Below, in pieces: positions 13,082 through 19,642 of a stretch of DNA of 64,000 bases. The stretch covers positions 1 to 64,000 of the IMG/VR virus record IMGVR_UViG_3300037189_005453. One strand, 5' to 3'. This DNA is from a virus. Position numbers and translations under genes: made by a program. The notes under the pieces are model-generated. The model searched no databases. It was not told where the DNA came from and was given only the letters and a program-made list of their open reading frames with translations. Each line of letters opens with the position of its first letter. The first letter of the stretch is position 1.

Positions 13082-13864
13082 ATGCCTAACTGGGTACAAA
13101 ACCGAATAACAGTAATAGGCCCTGAGAAAGACCTTAGGGCTTTTGCCGAACACCTCAAGGTAAAACCGCGACTGTTCGCGGATGAGGAAATAGGTCTTTC
13201 ATTCCACAGCTTCGTTACAGATGAAACGCTTGACGAGGCGACCTACCGCGAAGGACCAACAGAGTCTAAGGACTATTGGTACAACTGGAACAACAACCAC
13301 TGGAACACTAAGTGGGATGCGTGTGAGGTTACGGTGTATGAGCGTGGTCCGCACACACCTGAGAGTGGTGACGCTCCTACACAGCTTATGGCTGTTGACC
13401 TCGAGTTCAGCACAGCGTGGTCGGCCCCAGGGCCTGTGTTCCAAGCGATGTCTGAGCAGTGGCCTACACTTCAGTTCCACGTTTGGTGGGAAGAGGAGCA
13501 AGGGTTCGGTGAGGAGTTCCGCCTACACTCTGGAGGCACGATACTTATGCTTGACTCTTGGGATATCCCAGACTGTCACGATGACTATGACCGTCGAGGT
13601 AATGCCGAAAATTGCGTCTGTGCCTGGAACGAAGACAAGGGTGATTGGTATGATGACTGCCCTGGTAAGACCAACATCGTCTACACCGTAGATGTGATCA
13701 CGCGCTATACGGTTGTAGCAGACAGTGAGGAGAAAGCAATCCTTACGGTGCAAGCAGAGGAGTCTGGTTATGACCTGCCAGATAACTCGGTTGTCAGAGG
13801 TGTCCTATACTCTGAGGACTACAAAGTAACTGGGTCAGAGGAGGTAAGTACAGATATTGAGTAG
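13082..13864 (+). CDS. DUF1281/Api92-like protein
   Basis: The start MPNWVQNRITVIGPEKDLRAF fits the characteristic 'MPNWCxNxLxIxG' opening of the Api92-like, ferredoxin-fold family found in phages and mobile elements. Further matches are the central SxxWxxP-like patch (FSTAWSAPGPVFQAMSEQWP) and the following WWEEEQG. The family has no firm biochemical role. The 260-aa length is somewhat longer than usual owing to a C-terminal extension (about 165-260). Confidence 0.75.
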   Translation: MPNWVQNRITVIGPEKDLRAFAEHLKVKPRLFADEEIGLSFHSFVTDETLDEATYREGPTESKDYWYNWNNNHWNTKWDACEVTVYERGPHTPESGDAPTQLMAVDLEFSTAWSAPGPVFQAMSEQWPTLQFHVWWEEEQGFGEEFRLHSGGTILMLDSWDIPDCHDDYDRRGNAENCVCAWNEDKGDWYDDCPGKTNIVYTVDVITRYTVVADSEEKAILTVQAEESGYDLPDNSVVRGVLYSEDYKVTGSEEVSTDIE

Positions 13865-14042
13865 ATTCGGATGGTGTATGGACAACAATGATGAGTCGTG
13901 CATCGTCTCATTCCAGTGGAACAGTGGCACAATCCAGTGCGACTGTAAGTGTCACAAGGAGATAAAAAATGACGAAACCACTAAGCAAGGTAAGCCTCAA
14001 AGTACAGCAAGAGGAAAGAGAAAGAGCAGCACAGATAGTTGA
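13857..14042 (+). CDS. small Cys-rich protein, 61 aa
   Basis: The frame starts at a TTG at 13857 (or an ATG at 13878) and encodes CIVSFQWNSGTIQCDCKCHK, a CxCxC-H cluster that may bind metal, then a basic tail. It overlaps the next gene by 74 bases, more than usual here, so one of the two may be mis-started or unused. Moderate confidence. Confidence 0.45.
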   Translation: MSRFGWCMDNNDESCIVSFQWNSGTIQCDCKCHKEIKNDETTKQGKPQSTARGKRKSSTDS

Positions 14043-14139
14043 GAGTATCTACGGCGGTGCGCCTAAAGATACAATCGCGTTCTACTGTTGCAACAAAGCA
14101 ATCGAAACAATCCTAAAGGAGGATGAAACAAATGAGTAG
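13969..14139 (+). CDS. hypothetical protein, 56 aa
   Basis: A perfect AAGGAG precedes the ATG at 13969. The product starts MTKPLSKVSLKVQQEERERA and includes IVESIYGGAPKDTIAFYCCN, a small helical protein with a CC pair. The stop overlaps the next start. No family is recognised. Confidence 0.65.
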   Translation: MTKPLSKVSLKVQQEERERAAQIVESIYGGAPKDTIAFYCCNKAIETILKEDETNE

Positions 14140-14338
14140 TTCAGGTAAGACATACTTCGTGGTTGAGTATGACCACGATGAAGAAACCTTTCGAGTAGAC
14201 AACCCCACGTCTGCAGAGAAGTTCCCCCACGATACGTGGGACAGTGTCGAGGAGCGGTGGTGTCATCTCGACGTCAATAACGAAATGTGGCAAGACATCA
14301 CATCCCTAACTAACGAACTAAAGGAGAAACTGAAATGA
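14132..14338 (+). CDS. hypothetical protein, 68 aa
   Basis: The start is the ATG at 14132, nine bases after AGGAGG; an in-frame ATG at 14123 abuts the SD and is unlikely. The protein (MSSSGKTYFVVEYDHDEETF...) contains an aromatic/acidic beta segment then WDSVEERWCHLD and a C-terminal helix. Member of the run of short coupled genes. Confidence 0.7.
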   Translation: MSSSGKTYFVVEYDHDEETFRVDNPTSAEKFPHDTWDSVEERWCHLDVNNEMWQDITSLTNELKEKLK

Positions 14339-14520
14339 ACACACCCACAGTAGATGACCTGATGAAGGTATCGGAGGCTAAAGGAGCAATCCTTGAGCAG
14401 GAACGTATCGTACACCTGCTTGCAAGTATGGTGACGAATGATGCCCCGTTCATCAAGCGCAAGTTAATCCTGGAAATCATCCAGGAGATCACAAAAGAAA
14501 CGATGGAGATGAAAGTATGA
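14335..14520 (+). CDS. hypothetical helical protein, 61 aa
   Basis: Overlaps the previous gene by four bases (ATGA). MNTPTVDDLMKVSEAKGAIL is followed by EQERIVHLLASMV, similar to the 'ExERIIxLL' helix of other small actinophage proteins, including 441-674 here. Likely all-helical. Unknown role. Confidence 0.65.
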   Translation: MNTPTVDDLMKVSEAKGAILEQERIVHLLASMVTNDAPFIKRKLILEIIQEITKETMEMKV

Positions 14521-14696
14521 GTACACGAGTACACCTTGCTCAAGTAATGAGCGCAATCTTGGCCGTTGCCCCAGAGGCATCGGCTCGAGAAGAAAGTGAT
14601 GGCAACATTGTCATCTCTCTCAACATGCAATTGAAAGACAACGATTACCTCGTACCCTTTGAGTTGGAGTACGACCTTACCGAGGAGGATAACTAA
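14517..14696 (+). CDS. hypothetical acidic protein, 59 aa
   Basis: Overlaps its upstream neighbour by four bases (ATGA). The sequence runs MSTRVHLAQVMSAILAVAPE, then IVISLNMQLKDNDYLVPFEL, ending LTEEDN. A helix plus two beta strands is predicted. No recognised family. Confidence 0.65.
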   Translation: MSTRVHLAQVMSAILAVAPEASAREESDGNIVISLNMQLKDNDYLVPFELEYDLTEEDN

Positions 14697-14881
14697 TGGG
14701 TAAATATATTGTGCAAGTAACAGAGTCCCGCGTATGGGACTTCGAAGTCGAAGCCGATGACGCTGATGACGCAAGTATCACGATTAGTGAGGCACTTGGA
14801 AACTCTCCCGCAGAAGAGTTTGACAACGCATGGCTGGTCTCTGTTGAGTACCAGTCCTTTGAAGTATCCGAAAAGGAGTAG
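14696..14881 (+). CDS. hypothetical protein, 61 aa
   Basis: TAATG-coupled to the previous gene. Begins MGKYIVQVTESRVWDFEVEA, with an acidic DDADDASITISEA helix and C-terminal beta strand. The 'xKYxVxxxxxxxxEVEADxxxEA' plan recurs in the gene at 15017, suggesting related small folds. Confidence 0.65.
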   Translation: MGKYIVQVTESRVWDFEVEADDADDASITISEALGNSPAEEFDNAWLVSVEYQSFEVSEKE

Positions 14882-14883
14882 TA

Positions 14884-15024
14884 ATGGATATTGATGAGTA
14901 CACTTGTCCCGAGTGTGGGGCAACAGAAACAAGCACCACAGCAGACTGCTGTGATGAATGCGTCCTCAAGTTTTTCTACGAGGATGTAAATGGCCCGACA
15001 TTTGTTTGGAGGAACAATGGCTAA
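14884..15024 (+). CDS. mini zinc ribbon, 46 aa
   Basis: MDIDEYTCPECGATETSTTA is followed by DCCDEC, giving CPEC and CCDEC knuckles of a zinc ribbon. It starts two bases past the previous stop and overlaps the next start. Very short zinc ribbons in phages often bind host transcription or DNA proteins; that is inference. Confidence 0.6.
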   Translation: MDIDEYTCPECGATETSTTADCCDECVLKFFYEDVNGPTFVWRNNG

Positions 15025-15184
15025 GTACGAAGTATTGAGTGGCGAATGCTACAAGGTAGAAGCAAGCAACGAAGAAGAAGCTTTGGCTAAGTTCTTCGCT
15101 TACCACAACGCCGAGACCTGCCCTTGTGGGGTAGAGGAGTGCGACTGTGTTGATTGGTCCGAGACACTTACGGAGGTAATCTAA
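15017..15184 (+). CDS. hypothetical protein, 55 aa, Cys-rich C-terminus
   Basis: The ATG at 15017 follows GGAGG at correct spacing. MAKYEVLSGECYKVEASNEE resembles a small beta-beta-alpha domain, and CPCGVEECDC near the C-terminus is a compact four-cysteine cluster that could bind zinc. Coupled to the next gene (TAATG). Confidence 0.65.
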   Translation: MAKYEVLSGECYKVEASNEEEALAKFFAYHNAETCPCGVEECDCVDWSETLTEVI

Positions 15185-15333
15185 TGGCTACAGTAAAGGT
15201 ATGGTTCCACGTGTACGACGTGCCTGACAATGACACGGGCAAGTACAGCAAAGCCATCAACAACCTGGTTGATGAATTGTCAACCGTCAACACGGAACTT
15301 ACGTGGGACGACGTTGAGTGGGAGGCAGTGTAA
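15184..15333 (+). CDS. hypothetical protein, 49 aa
   Basis: MATVKVWFHVYDVPDNDTGK and a C-terminal TELTWDDVEWEAV indicate a small alpha/beta fold. It overlaps both neighbours by one base (TAATG). Not recognised. Confidence 0.6.
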   Translation: MATVKVWFHVYDVPDNDTGKYSKAINNLVDELSTVNTELTWDDVEWEAV

Positions 15334-15455
15334 TGAGCGAAAAGATTATATTGTCCAGTGAAGAGTTCGACCGTTTGGTAGAAACACTAGATAGTGAACC
15401 AAAGTTCCTACCTAAATTGGCTGAGTTGATGAAGTTATCTGAGGAGGTAATCTAA
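15333..15455 (+). CDS. 40-aa peptide resembling the C-terminal tail of TacA antitoxins
   Basis: The sequence starts MSEKIILSSEEFDRLVETLD and continues with SEPKFLPKLAELM. This is the pattern seen at the C-terminus of DUF1778/TacA antitoxins (LSxxDFxxLxxxLxxPPxPNxxLxxLM), the part that neutralises GNAT-type toxins, but without the DNA-binding N-terminus. The match is by eye on a short segment. It is coupled to both neighbours. Confidence 0.5.
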   Translation: MSEKIILSSEEFDRLVETLDSEPKFLPKLAELMKLSEEVI

Positions 15456-15622
15456 TGATGGATAAGGAAGAAATCCTGGCGTATGTGCGTAAGCGCGTAC
15501 AGGAGATCGAGAACGACATGGATGAGTGGGGGTTCGGCCCCGAAGATATGGATGAATGGACGCAGGGTAACTACGAAGCGTACAAGCATCTGTTTACAAT
15601 CATTATCGGAACAAAGGAGTAA
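15455..15622 (+). CDS. hypothetical helical protein, 55 aa
   Basis: MMDKEEILAYVRKRVQEIEN, then DMDEWGFGPEDMDEWTQGNY. Two consecutive ATGs are possible starts (15455, 15458). The frame is short, acidic and helical. It ends just before the WhiB gene with SD AAAGGAG over its stop. Confidence 0.6.
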   Translation: MMDKEEILAYVRKRVQEIENDMDEWGFGPEDMDEWTQGNYEAYKHLFTIIIGTKE

Positions 15623-15626
15623 TAAA

Positions 15627-15932
15627 ATGCAGTACTACAAAGAACTAGATTCAGAACTGGCGAACTGTTTAGGCACTGACCCTGACATGTTCTTTCCCGA
15701 TGCTGGTGACCGTTGGGCACTCGGCAAAGCACAAAAGATATGTGCAGTGTGTGACATCCGAATGGACTGCTTGCAGGTAGCCCTAGACAACGATGAGAAA
15801 GAAGGTATCTGGGGAGGTGCGGGAATGACAGCACGAAAGAAAATGAAAAAAGACCCCGCAGCCCGCAAAGAGCACGAACGTGAAATGCGTAAACTCGCTA
15901 AGGAAATAAATAAAGGAAAAAAGAATGGCTGA
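15627..15932 (+). CDS. whiB: WhiB-family Fe-S protein
   Basis: The start is the ATG at 15627 just after AAAGGAGTAATAAA. The four cluster cysteines are Cys14, Cys39, Cys42 and Cys48 (C-x24-C-x2-C-x5-C), followed by the signature GIWGG and a basic C-terminal tail (ARKKMKKDPAARKEHERE). WhiB proteins bind a 4Fe-4S cluster and the host primary sigma factor in Actinobacteria. Phage versions can down-regulate host WhiB2 or block superinfection. This indicates an actinobacterial host. Confidence 0.92.
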   Translation: MQYYKELDSELANCLGTDPDMFFPDAGDRWALGKAQKICAVCDIRMDCLQVALDNDEKEGIWGGAGMTARKKMKKDPAARKEHEREMRKLAKEINKGKKNG

Positions 15933-16137
15933 GTCGTGGTGGTCAATAGCACTTGATCCAAACCACATCATCGCTGAGTTGTTGTGGACGATAGCGTTTG
16001 ATTTCATTGTCGTAGCCTTCCTATACAATGTAGTGTTCAAGCGATACGTCCTTCCAAAGATGCGTAAGCAGATTCACGATGAGATAGACGCGGAACACGG
16101 TGTGACGCACGACCTGCCAACACAAACAAAGGAGTAA
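15925..16137 (+). CDS. single-pass membrane protein, 70 aa
   Basis: One clear membrane helix (LLWTIAFDFIVVAFLYNVVF) is followed by a basic segment (KRYVLPKMRKQ) and an acidic tail, so the C-terminus should be cytoplasmic. It overlaps the WhiB gene by eight bases. The end of the coding sequence contains the CCAACACAAACA motif (16117). Confidence 0.65.
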   Translation: MAESWWSIALDPNHIIAELLWTIAFDFIVVAFLYNVVFKRYVLPKMRKQIHDEIDAEHGVTHDLPTQTKE

Positions 16138-16140
16138 CAA

Positions 16141-16314
16141 ATGGATGACAAATACACAATTCGCCTACGCCCTGACGTGGTTCAGGAGTGGGTAAAGGAT
16201 GCCAACGATGTAATGGACCGCATTACAGAGGGAACACCTATGTACAACTGGTATAAGGGACGCCGAGATGCTTGGCAAATGCTCCTGGACTACTTCGACA
16301 CTGGAAGGAAATAG
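16141..16314 (+). CDS. hypothetical protein, 57 aa
   Basis: SD AAAGGAG precedes the ATG. MDDKYTIRLRPDVVQEWVKD and YNWYKGRRDAWQMLLDYFD suggest a small helical protein with a basic patch. No family is recognised. Confidence 0.65.
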   Translation: MDDKYTIRLRPDVVQEWVKDANDVMDRITEGTPMYNWYKGRRDAWQMLLDYFDTGRK

Positions 16315-16316
16315 AA

Positions 16317-16532
16317 ATGGGAATGGCAGACAACTACTACACTCCAAAAGACGATGATGGTTTGGAGTGTTACTACTGTGAGGGTACAGGTGAAGCCGAT
16401 GGAGGTGATTGCCCGCAGTGCGACGGAGTAGGTTACGTAGACAGCAGTGAGATTTGTGGTCTGTGCAACGCATACCCTTGCCGCTGTGATGACATATATG
16501 ACTCGTGGAAAGAACGCGACATGGAATGGTAA
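16317..16532 (+). CDS. DnaJ-type zinc-finger protein without J domain, 71 aa
   Basis: I start at the ATG at 16317 after GGAAGG. The protein has CYYCEGTGEADGGDCPQCDG, two CxxCxGxG-type repeats of the DnaJ cysteine-rich domain, then CGLCNAYPCRC. No J domain is present. Such isolated zinc fingers may bind unfolded protein or RNA. The function in phages is unknown. Confidence 0.7.
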   Translation: MGMADNYYTPKDDDGLECYYCEGTGEADGGDCPQCDGVGYVDSSEICGLCNAYPCRCDDIYDSWKERDMEW

Positions 16533-16544
16533 AGGAGATAAGTA

Positions 16545-16697
16545 ATGGATCCACTAATGATTGCAGCGATAGCGGTTGGTATTGACCTGATCCTGCTCTA
16601 CACAGCAATTGGTCTGTACCTCAAGACCACACGCGAAGCAAAGGAACGCAAGTACAAGTTTGCCCAGATGTTCAACAAGGCAAACCCAATTAAGTAA
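16545..16697 (+). CDS. small membrane protein, 50 aa
   Basis: MDPLMIAAIAVGIDLILLYT with AIGLYLKTT forms one membrane helix, and the C-terminal half is strongly basic (REAKERKYKFAQMF). SD AAAGGAGATAAGTA. Could be a holin-like or anti-host membrane peptide; not determinable. Confidence 0.6.
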   Translation: MDPLMIAAIAVGIDLILLYTAIGLYLKTTREAKERKYKFAQMFNKANPIK

Positions 16698-16709
16698 AGG
16701 AGATACACA

Positions 16710-17189
16710 ATGCAGACATTCATGCCCTCTGTTAACTACACAGAGACAGCAAGTATGCTGGACAACAAGCGCCTTAATAAGCAAGCGCTAGAAGGCTGGC
16801 AGATTCTTATGAACCTGCTCGAGCTAGACCCCGAAGGCAATTACCGTGCTCCTAAAGGTTGGAGTAATCACCCCGCAGTTAAGATGTGGCGTGGCTACGA
16901 GTGGTCACTCTATACATACATCCAAGAGATGGTTAAGGAGTGGAAGCGACGTGGGTTTAAGTCAACCATTGGAGACAAAGCGACTAAAACGTTCCTTGTC
17001 TTTAATAAGCGACCACTAACACTCGAGCACCCTGATTGGCTCGAAGACATGCGCACATCAGACTCGGTTACATCAAGCCACCGCCTGGCCTTGCTTGTCA
17101 AGGACTACGAGTGGTACTCTCAATTCGGATGGGAAGAAGACCCTGGCTATCCTCCCGTCGATTACGAATACACCTGGCCAGTAGAGTAA
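16710..17189 (+). CDS. pyrimidine-dimer DNA glycosylase family protein (MSMEG_6728-like)
   Basis: The N-terminus MQTFMPSVNYTETASMLDNK and the stretches RLNKQALEGWQIL, GWSNHPAVKMWRGYEW and EMVKEWKRRGF are hallmark segments of the endonuclease V / pyrimidine-dimer glycosylase family in Actinobacteria and phages. The enzyme removes UV photoproducts and nicks the abasic site. At 159 aa the length fits. It would protect phage DNA in light-exposed habitats. The SD is AAGGAG. Confidence 0.8.
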   Translation: MQTFMPSVNYTETASMLDNKRLNKQALEGWQILMNLLELDPEGNYRAPKGWSNHPAVKMWRGYEWSLYTYIQEMVKEWKRRGFKSTIGDKATKTFLVFNKRPLTLEHPDWLEDMRTSDSVTSSHRLALLVKDYEWYSQFGWEEDPGYPPVDYEYTWPVE

Positions 17190-17199
17190 AGGAGGGGCT

Positions 17200-17436
17200 A
17201 TGCGCCTCAGCAGTAACAAGGACGTTAACGACCTCATCAAAGAGGCGCAACGTCAAGGATGGACAATCACCATGACTAGAAGCAACCACCTCAAGTGGGT
17301 GTCTCCTATGGGTGATTTCTTTTTCTCCTCAAGCACACCAAGCGATGGTCGCCGTGTGGTTAACAAGATCTCCCAGGATCTTCGCATGAATGGATTTATC
17401 CAGATCAAGCACAAGCAGTCTCGTAAGAAGCGATAG
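17200..17436 (+). CDS. HicA-like small RNA-binding/toxin-fold protein
   Basis: SSNKDVNDLIKEAQRQGWTI, followed by TRSNHLKWVSPMG and SSSTPSDGRRVVNKI, matches the actinobacterial/phage HicA-like pattern, with the conserved His in 'xxNHxKW' and a dsRBD-like alpha-beta-beta-beta-alpha order. HicA toxins cleave mRNA, but no HicB antitoxin is adjacent, so this may be a domesticated RNA-binding protein. It is the last gene of the rightward operon. Confidence 0.65.
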   Translation: MRLSSNKDVNDLIKEAQRQGWTITMTRSNHLKWVSPMGDFFFSSSTPSDGRRVVNKISQDLRMNGFIQIKHKQSRKKR

Positions 17437-17479
17437 TAGTCTGTCTTAATTAAGACGATCACTAACCGAGTAAACTAGT

Positions 17480-17510
17480 AATCCCCCCTGGCTCTACTGC
17501 AGGGGGGATT
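17480..17510. terminator. bidirectional terminator between convergent operons
   Basis: AATCCCCCCT (17480-17489) pairs perfectly with AGGGGGGATT (17501-17510) around an 11-base loop. The rightward side is followed by TGTTTGTGTTGG and then TTTTT at 17525. The leftward operon ends at 17576, so both operons run into it. The 12-mer after it is an inverted copy of the CCAACACAAACA repeat. Confidence 0.75.
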
Positions 17511-17575
17511 GTTTGTGTTGGCTCATTTTTAGGACCTAATATGTTTCAAGCACAAAGGAGTGCTGTTATCAGATA

Positions 17576-19054
17576 CTAGCCTTCTAGGTTGTTCTGGATA
17601 ATTCTGGTTGTTTGATCCTCATTCAGAGGCTGTTGCATCTCCTTTAGAGCACTTGCTCGGTCTCCAAAAATAGCACTTAGCACGCCGCCAGAACTCTCTC
17701 GAGACGCGGTGATTTGTACAAACTCTTTGTCGGTTTCTAGGTCCTTCATGTTACCTACCAACTTAAACAAGCGGTCTATCTCCTGTGACACATTTGGGTC
17801 AGCGTAGCCGCCATTTAGCTCCTCTTGGAATCGCATGAATGCCACCCTTTGGCCCTGCATTTCAACGATTGTGGTCAACAACGCTTTCAATTGATCCTTT
17901 GTCTTAACCTCCACTGGCAGGTTAAATCCACAGGTACTTGCGGCCTTGAATGCTGGACAATTTGCTGCGACAAAACACGTGTCGCATTGTCTTACGCTCC
18001 CATAATTGGACTGAACAACTGGTACGTCCTTTAATACTTCACGCCCATCTTCGGTCTCTACAACGGTCTTCATGTTGTATCCAAAAACAGGCATCGAAAT
18101 GACCTCTTGCGGGTCTCTTTGCGTAACTTCTGCTCCTTCAGGTTTCCGCTTTTCTAAACCACTGTTATTAGAAACCACCCCCCCTATTTCCATCAAACCT
18201 GTGTATAGGGTGTCATCACTGTTATCAGATACTTTATCGTTATTGGGTCGCTTTGCCATTGTCTTCTCTAACTGTAAATAGGACCAAACTGCTACTTTGG
18301 TTGCTTCCTTCGTGTCATCTTCTACGAACTTTGTGAAATCTAGCCCAGCTTTCTCCACGACTGTTTTGTAACGCAACCGTGCCTGGGCCTTCATTTTTTT
18401 TGGATACCTGGCCAATCTCGCTCCGTCGTACACAATGGTTTCTCCATTACGCATTGGCGACAACCAGGACAACGTGCTGACAGAATCAAACGGGATGCTT
18501 CGCAAATTATCTGGTTTTGCGGTCCCCAATCCGTGAATGCGTACATCGTACGCTCCTTTGATCCTACGGATTACGCTCGATAACACTGGCACACTATCAA
18601 TCGCTGCGCCAGAAATGGCTACATTGCTCCACTCTGCCGCCCACTGTTCCAACAACGGAACACTGTACGCTTCGTGCCAAACTACCCACAATTTTGGATC
18701 GTTTTCATACACTGCGCGGTTTTGCACAATGTCGTGCAATCCCAATACTTGTGAATCAAATTCGGTGAACCCCTCGATGCGGTCGTAATTCATCGCGATG
18801 AACTCTTCGTAATCCGACGCGTAGGCTTCCAACTCTCCTTTGGACAGGTTGGCTTTGTCTGCCTGCGTTGCTCCGCTATCTACCCAAACTTTCATCTCTG
18901 GCAGGAAATGCTCACCAATCAGGTACGGTTTTGTTTTTGGCAAACCACGCTTACGGAGGCCCCAGTAATTCAACATTACGTTGTTTACTCCCATGGACTC
19001 CAACAGCGTCCTGTTGCTGGGGATTTCTACCCCACTAAAAATGATCTCACTCAA
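17576..19054 (-). CDS. DpdA/TGT-like transglycosylase with Cys-rich C-terminal domain
   Basis: The 492-aa protein carries VDSGATQ at 58-64, equivalent to the 'DSGxxQ' active-site segment of tRNA-guanine transglycosylases, then IHGLGTAKPDNLR at 173-185 and IPFDSVSTLSWL at 187-198. This order is typical of DpdA enzymes that swap guanine for 7-deazaguanine bases in DNA. The C-terminal half has a four-Cys cluster (357, 360, 366, 375) and a long helical tail. No 7-deazaguanine synthesis genes are in the window, so the base may come from the host or other genes. A tRNA-modifying role is the alternative. Confidence 0.65.
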   Translation of the reverse strand: MSEIIFSGVEIPSNRTLLESMGVNNVMLNYWGLRKRGLPKTKPYLIGEHFLPEMKVWVDSGATQADKANLSKGELEAYASDYEEFIAMNYDRIEGFTEFDSQVLGLHDIVQNRAVYENDPKLWVVWHEAYSVPLLEQWAAEWSNVAISGAAIDSVPVLSSVIRRIKGAYDVRIHGLGTAKPDNLRSIPFDSVSTLSWLSPMRNGETIVYDGARLARYPKKMKAQARLRYKTVVEKAGLDFTKFVEDDTKEATKVAVWSYLQLEKTMAKRPNNDKVSDNSDDTLYTGLMEIGGVVSNNSGLEKRKPEGAEVTQRDPQEVISMPVFGYNMKTVVETEDGREVLKDVPVVQSNYGSVRQCDTCFVAANCPAFKAASTCGFNLPVEVKTKDQLKALLTTIVEMQGQRVAFMRFQEELNGGYADPNVSQEIDRLFKLVGNMKDLETDKEFVQITASRESSGGVLSAIFGDRASALKEMQQPLNEDQTTRIIQNNLEG

Positions 19055-19532
19055 AATTCAACGCCTCCGTACGTGACAATCGGGCGTCTTGTGTCCTTAA
19101 TGAATTTTGCTCTTCTATGGCCTTTTCAATATCATTCCATGCGCGCACTCTCTTTGGCGCATCTGGTCTGAACTCTGGCCGCGTATAACTTGGCACGCCA
19201 AACATCATCGCTGCGATTCCCTGCTCGAATGCAAATGCCCACAGTGTCGGATCATTTGTGATAAACAAATCCACTGCTCCAATTGAACGGGCAAATGTGA
19301 TCTGTCGCTCGCCCAGCTTCTCATCAACCAGGCTCACGGATGAATCAATAATCTTATCAAAATCAACAATTTTGTTGACATCCAACCACTGTTGTGTTAA
19401 CTTCGCGTCCAGCGGTGACATCAACGTGATTTTATTCCACGCACTTAACGACCCAACCGTGATAACCCCTTGGGAAATCGGTTGGTCGTTCGGGCCCCTC
19501 AGTACGCCATCTAAATCCACCAATATTTGCAT
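19047..19532 (-). CDS. HAD-like hydrolase
   Basis: The protein begins MQILVDLDGVLRGPNDQPIS, the DxDGV motif I of the HAD superfamily (Asp6 and Asp8). A second site TLMSPLDAK and a later FITNDPTLWAF fit motifs II and IV. At 161 aa it is a capless, small HAD such as phage 5'-nucleotidases. It overlaps the DpdA-like gene by eight bases, so a role in base or nucleotide processing for the same pathway is possible. Confidence 0.7.
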   Translation of the reverse strand: MQILVDLDGVLRGPNDQPISQGVITVGSLSAWNKITLMSPLDAKLTQQWLDVNKIVDFDKIIDSSVSLVDEKLGERQITFARSIGAVDLFITNDPTLWAFAFEQGIAAMMFGVPSYTRPEFRPDAPKRVRAWNDIEKAIEEQNSLRTQDARLSRTEALNFE

Positions 19533-19642
19533 TAATAATCCTCGTCATCAGCTCCATTGCAATCACACTTGCAATAATCGTCGGTGCATATGCCCTTCAG
19601 CAATTCGTGCCCGCACCAATGACAATAATCTGTTATGGACAC
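19532..19642 (-). CDS. 36-aa Cys-rich mini zinc protein
   Basis: The frame starts at a GTG overlapping the upstream stop (TAGTG) and ends on the next start (TAATG), so it is tightly coupled both sides. It encodes DYCHWCGHELLKG and ICTDDYCKCDCN, i.e. a CxxC-H knuckle followed by C-x5-C-x-C-x-C, consistent with a zinc ribbon. Very short but well supported by coupling and AGGAAC upstream. Confidence 0.6.
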   Translation of the reverse strand: MSITDYCHWCGHELLKGICTDDYCKCDCNGADDEDY

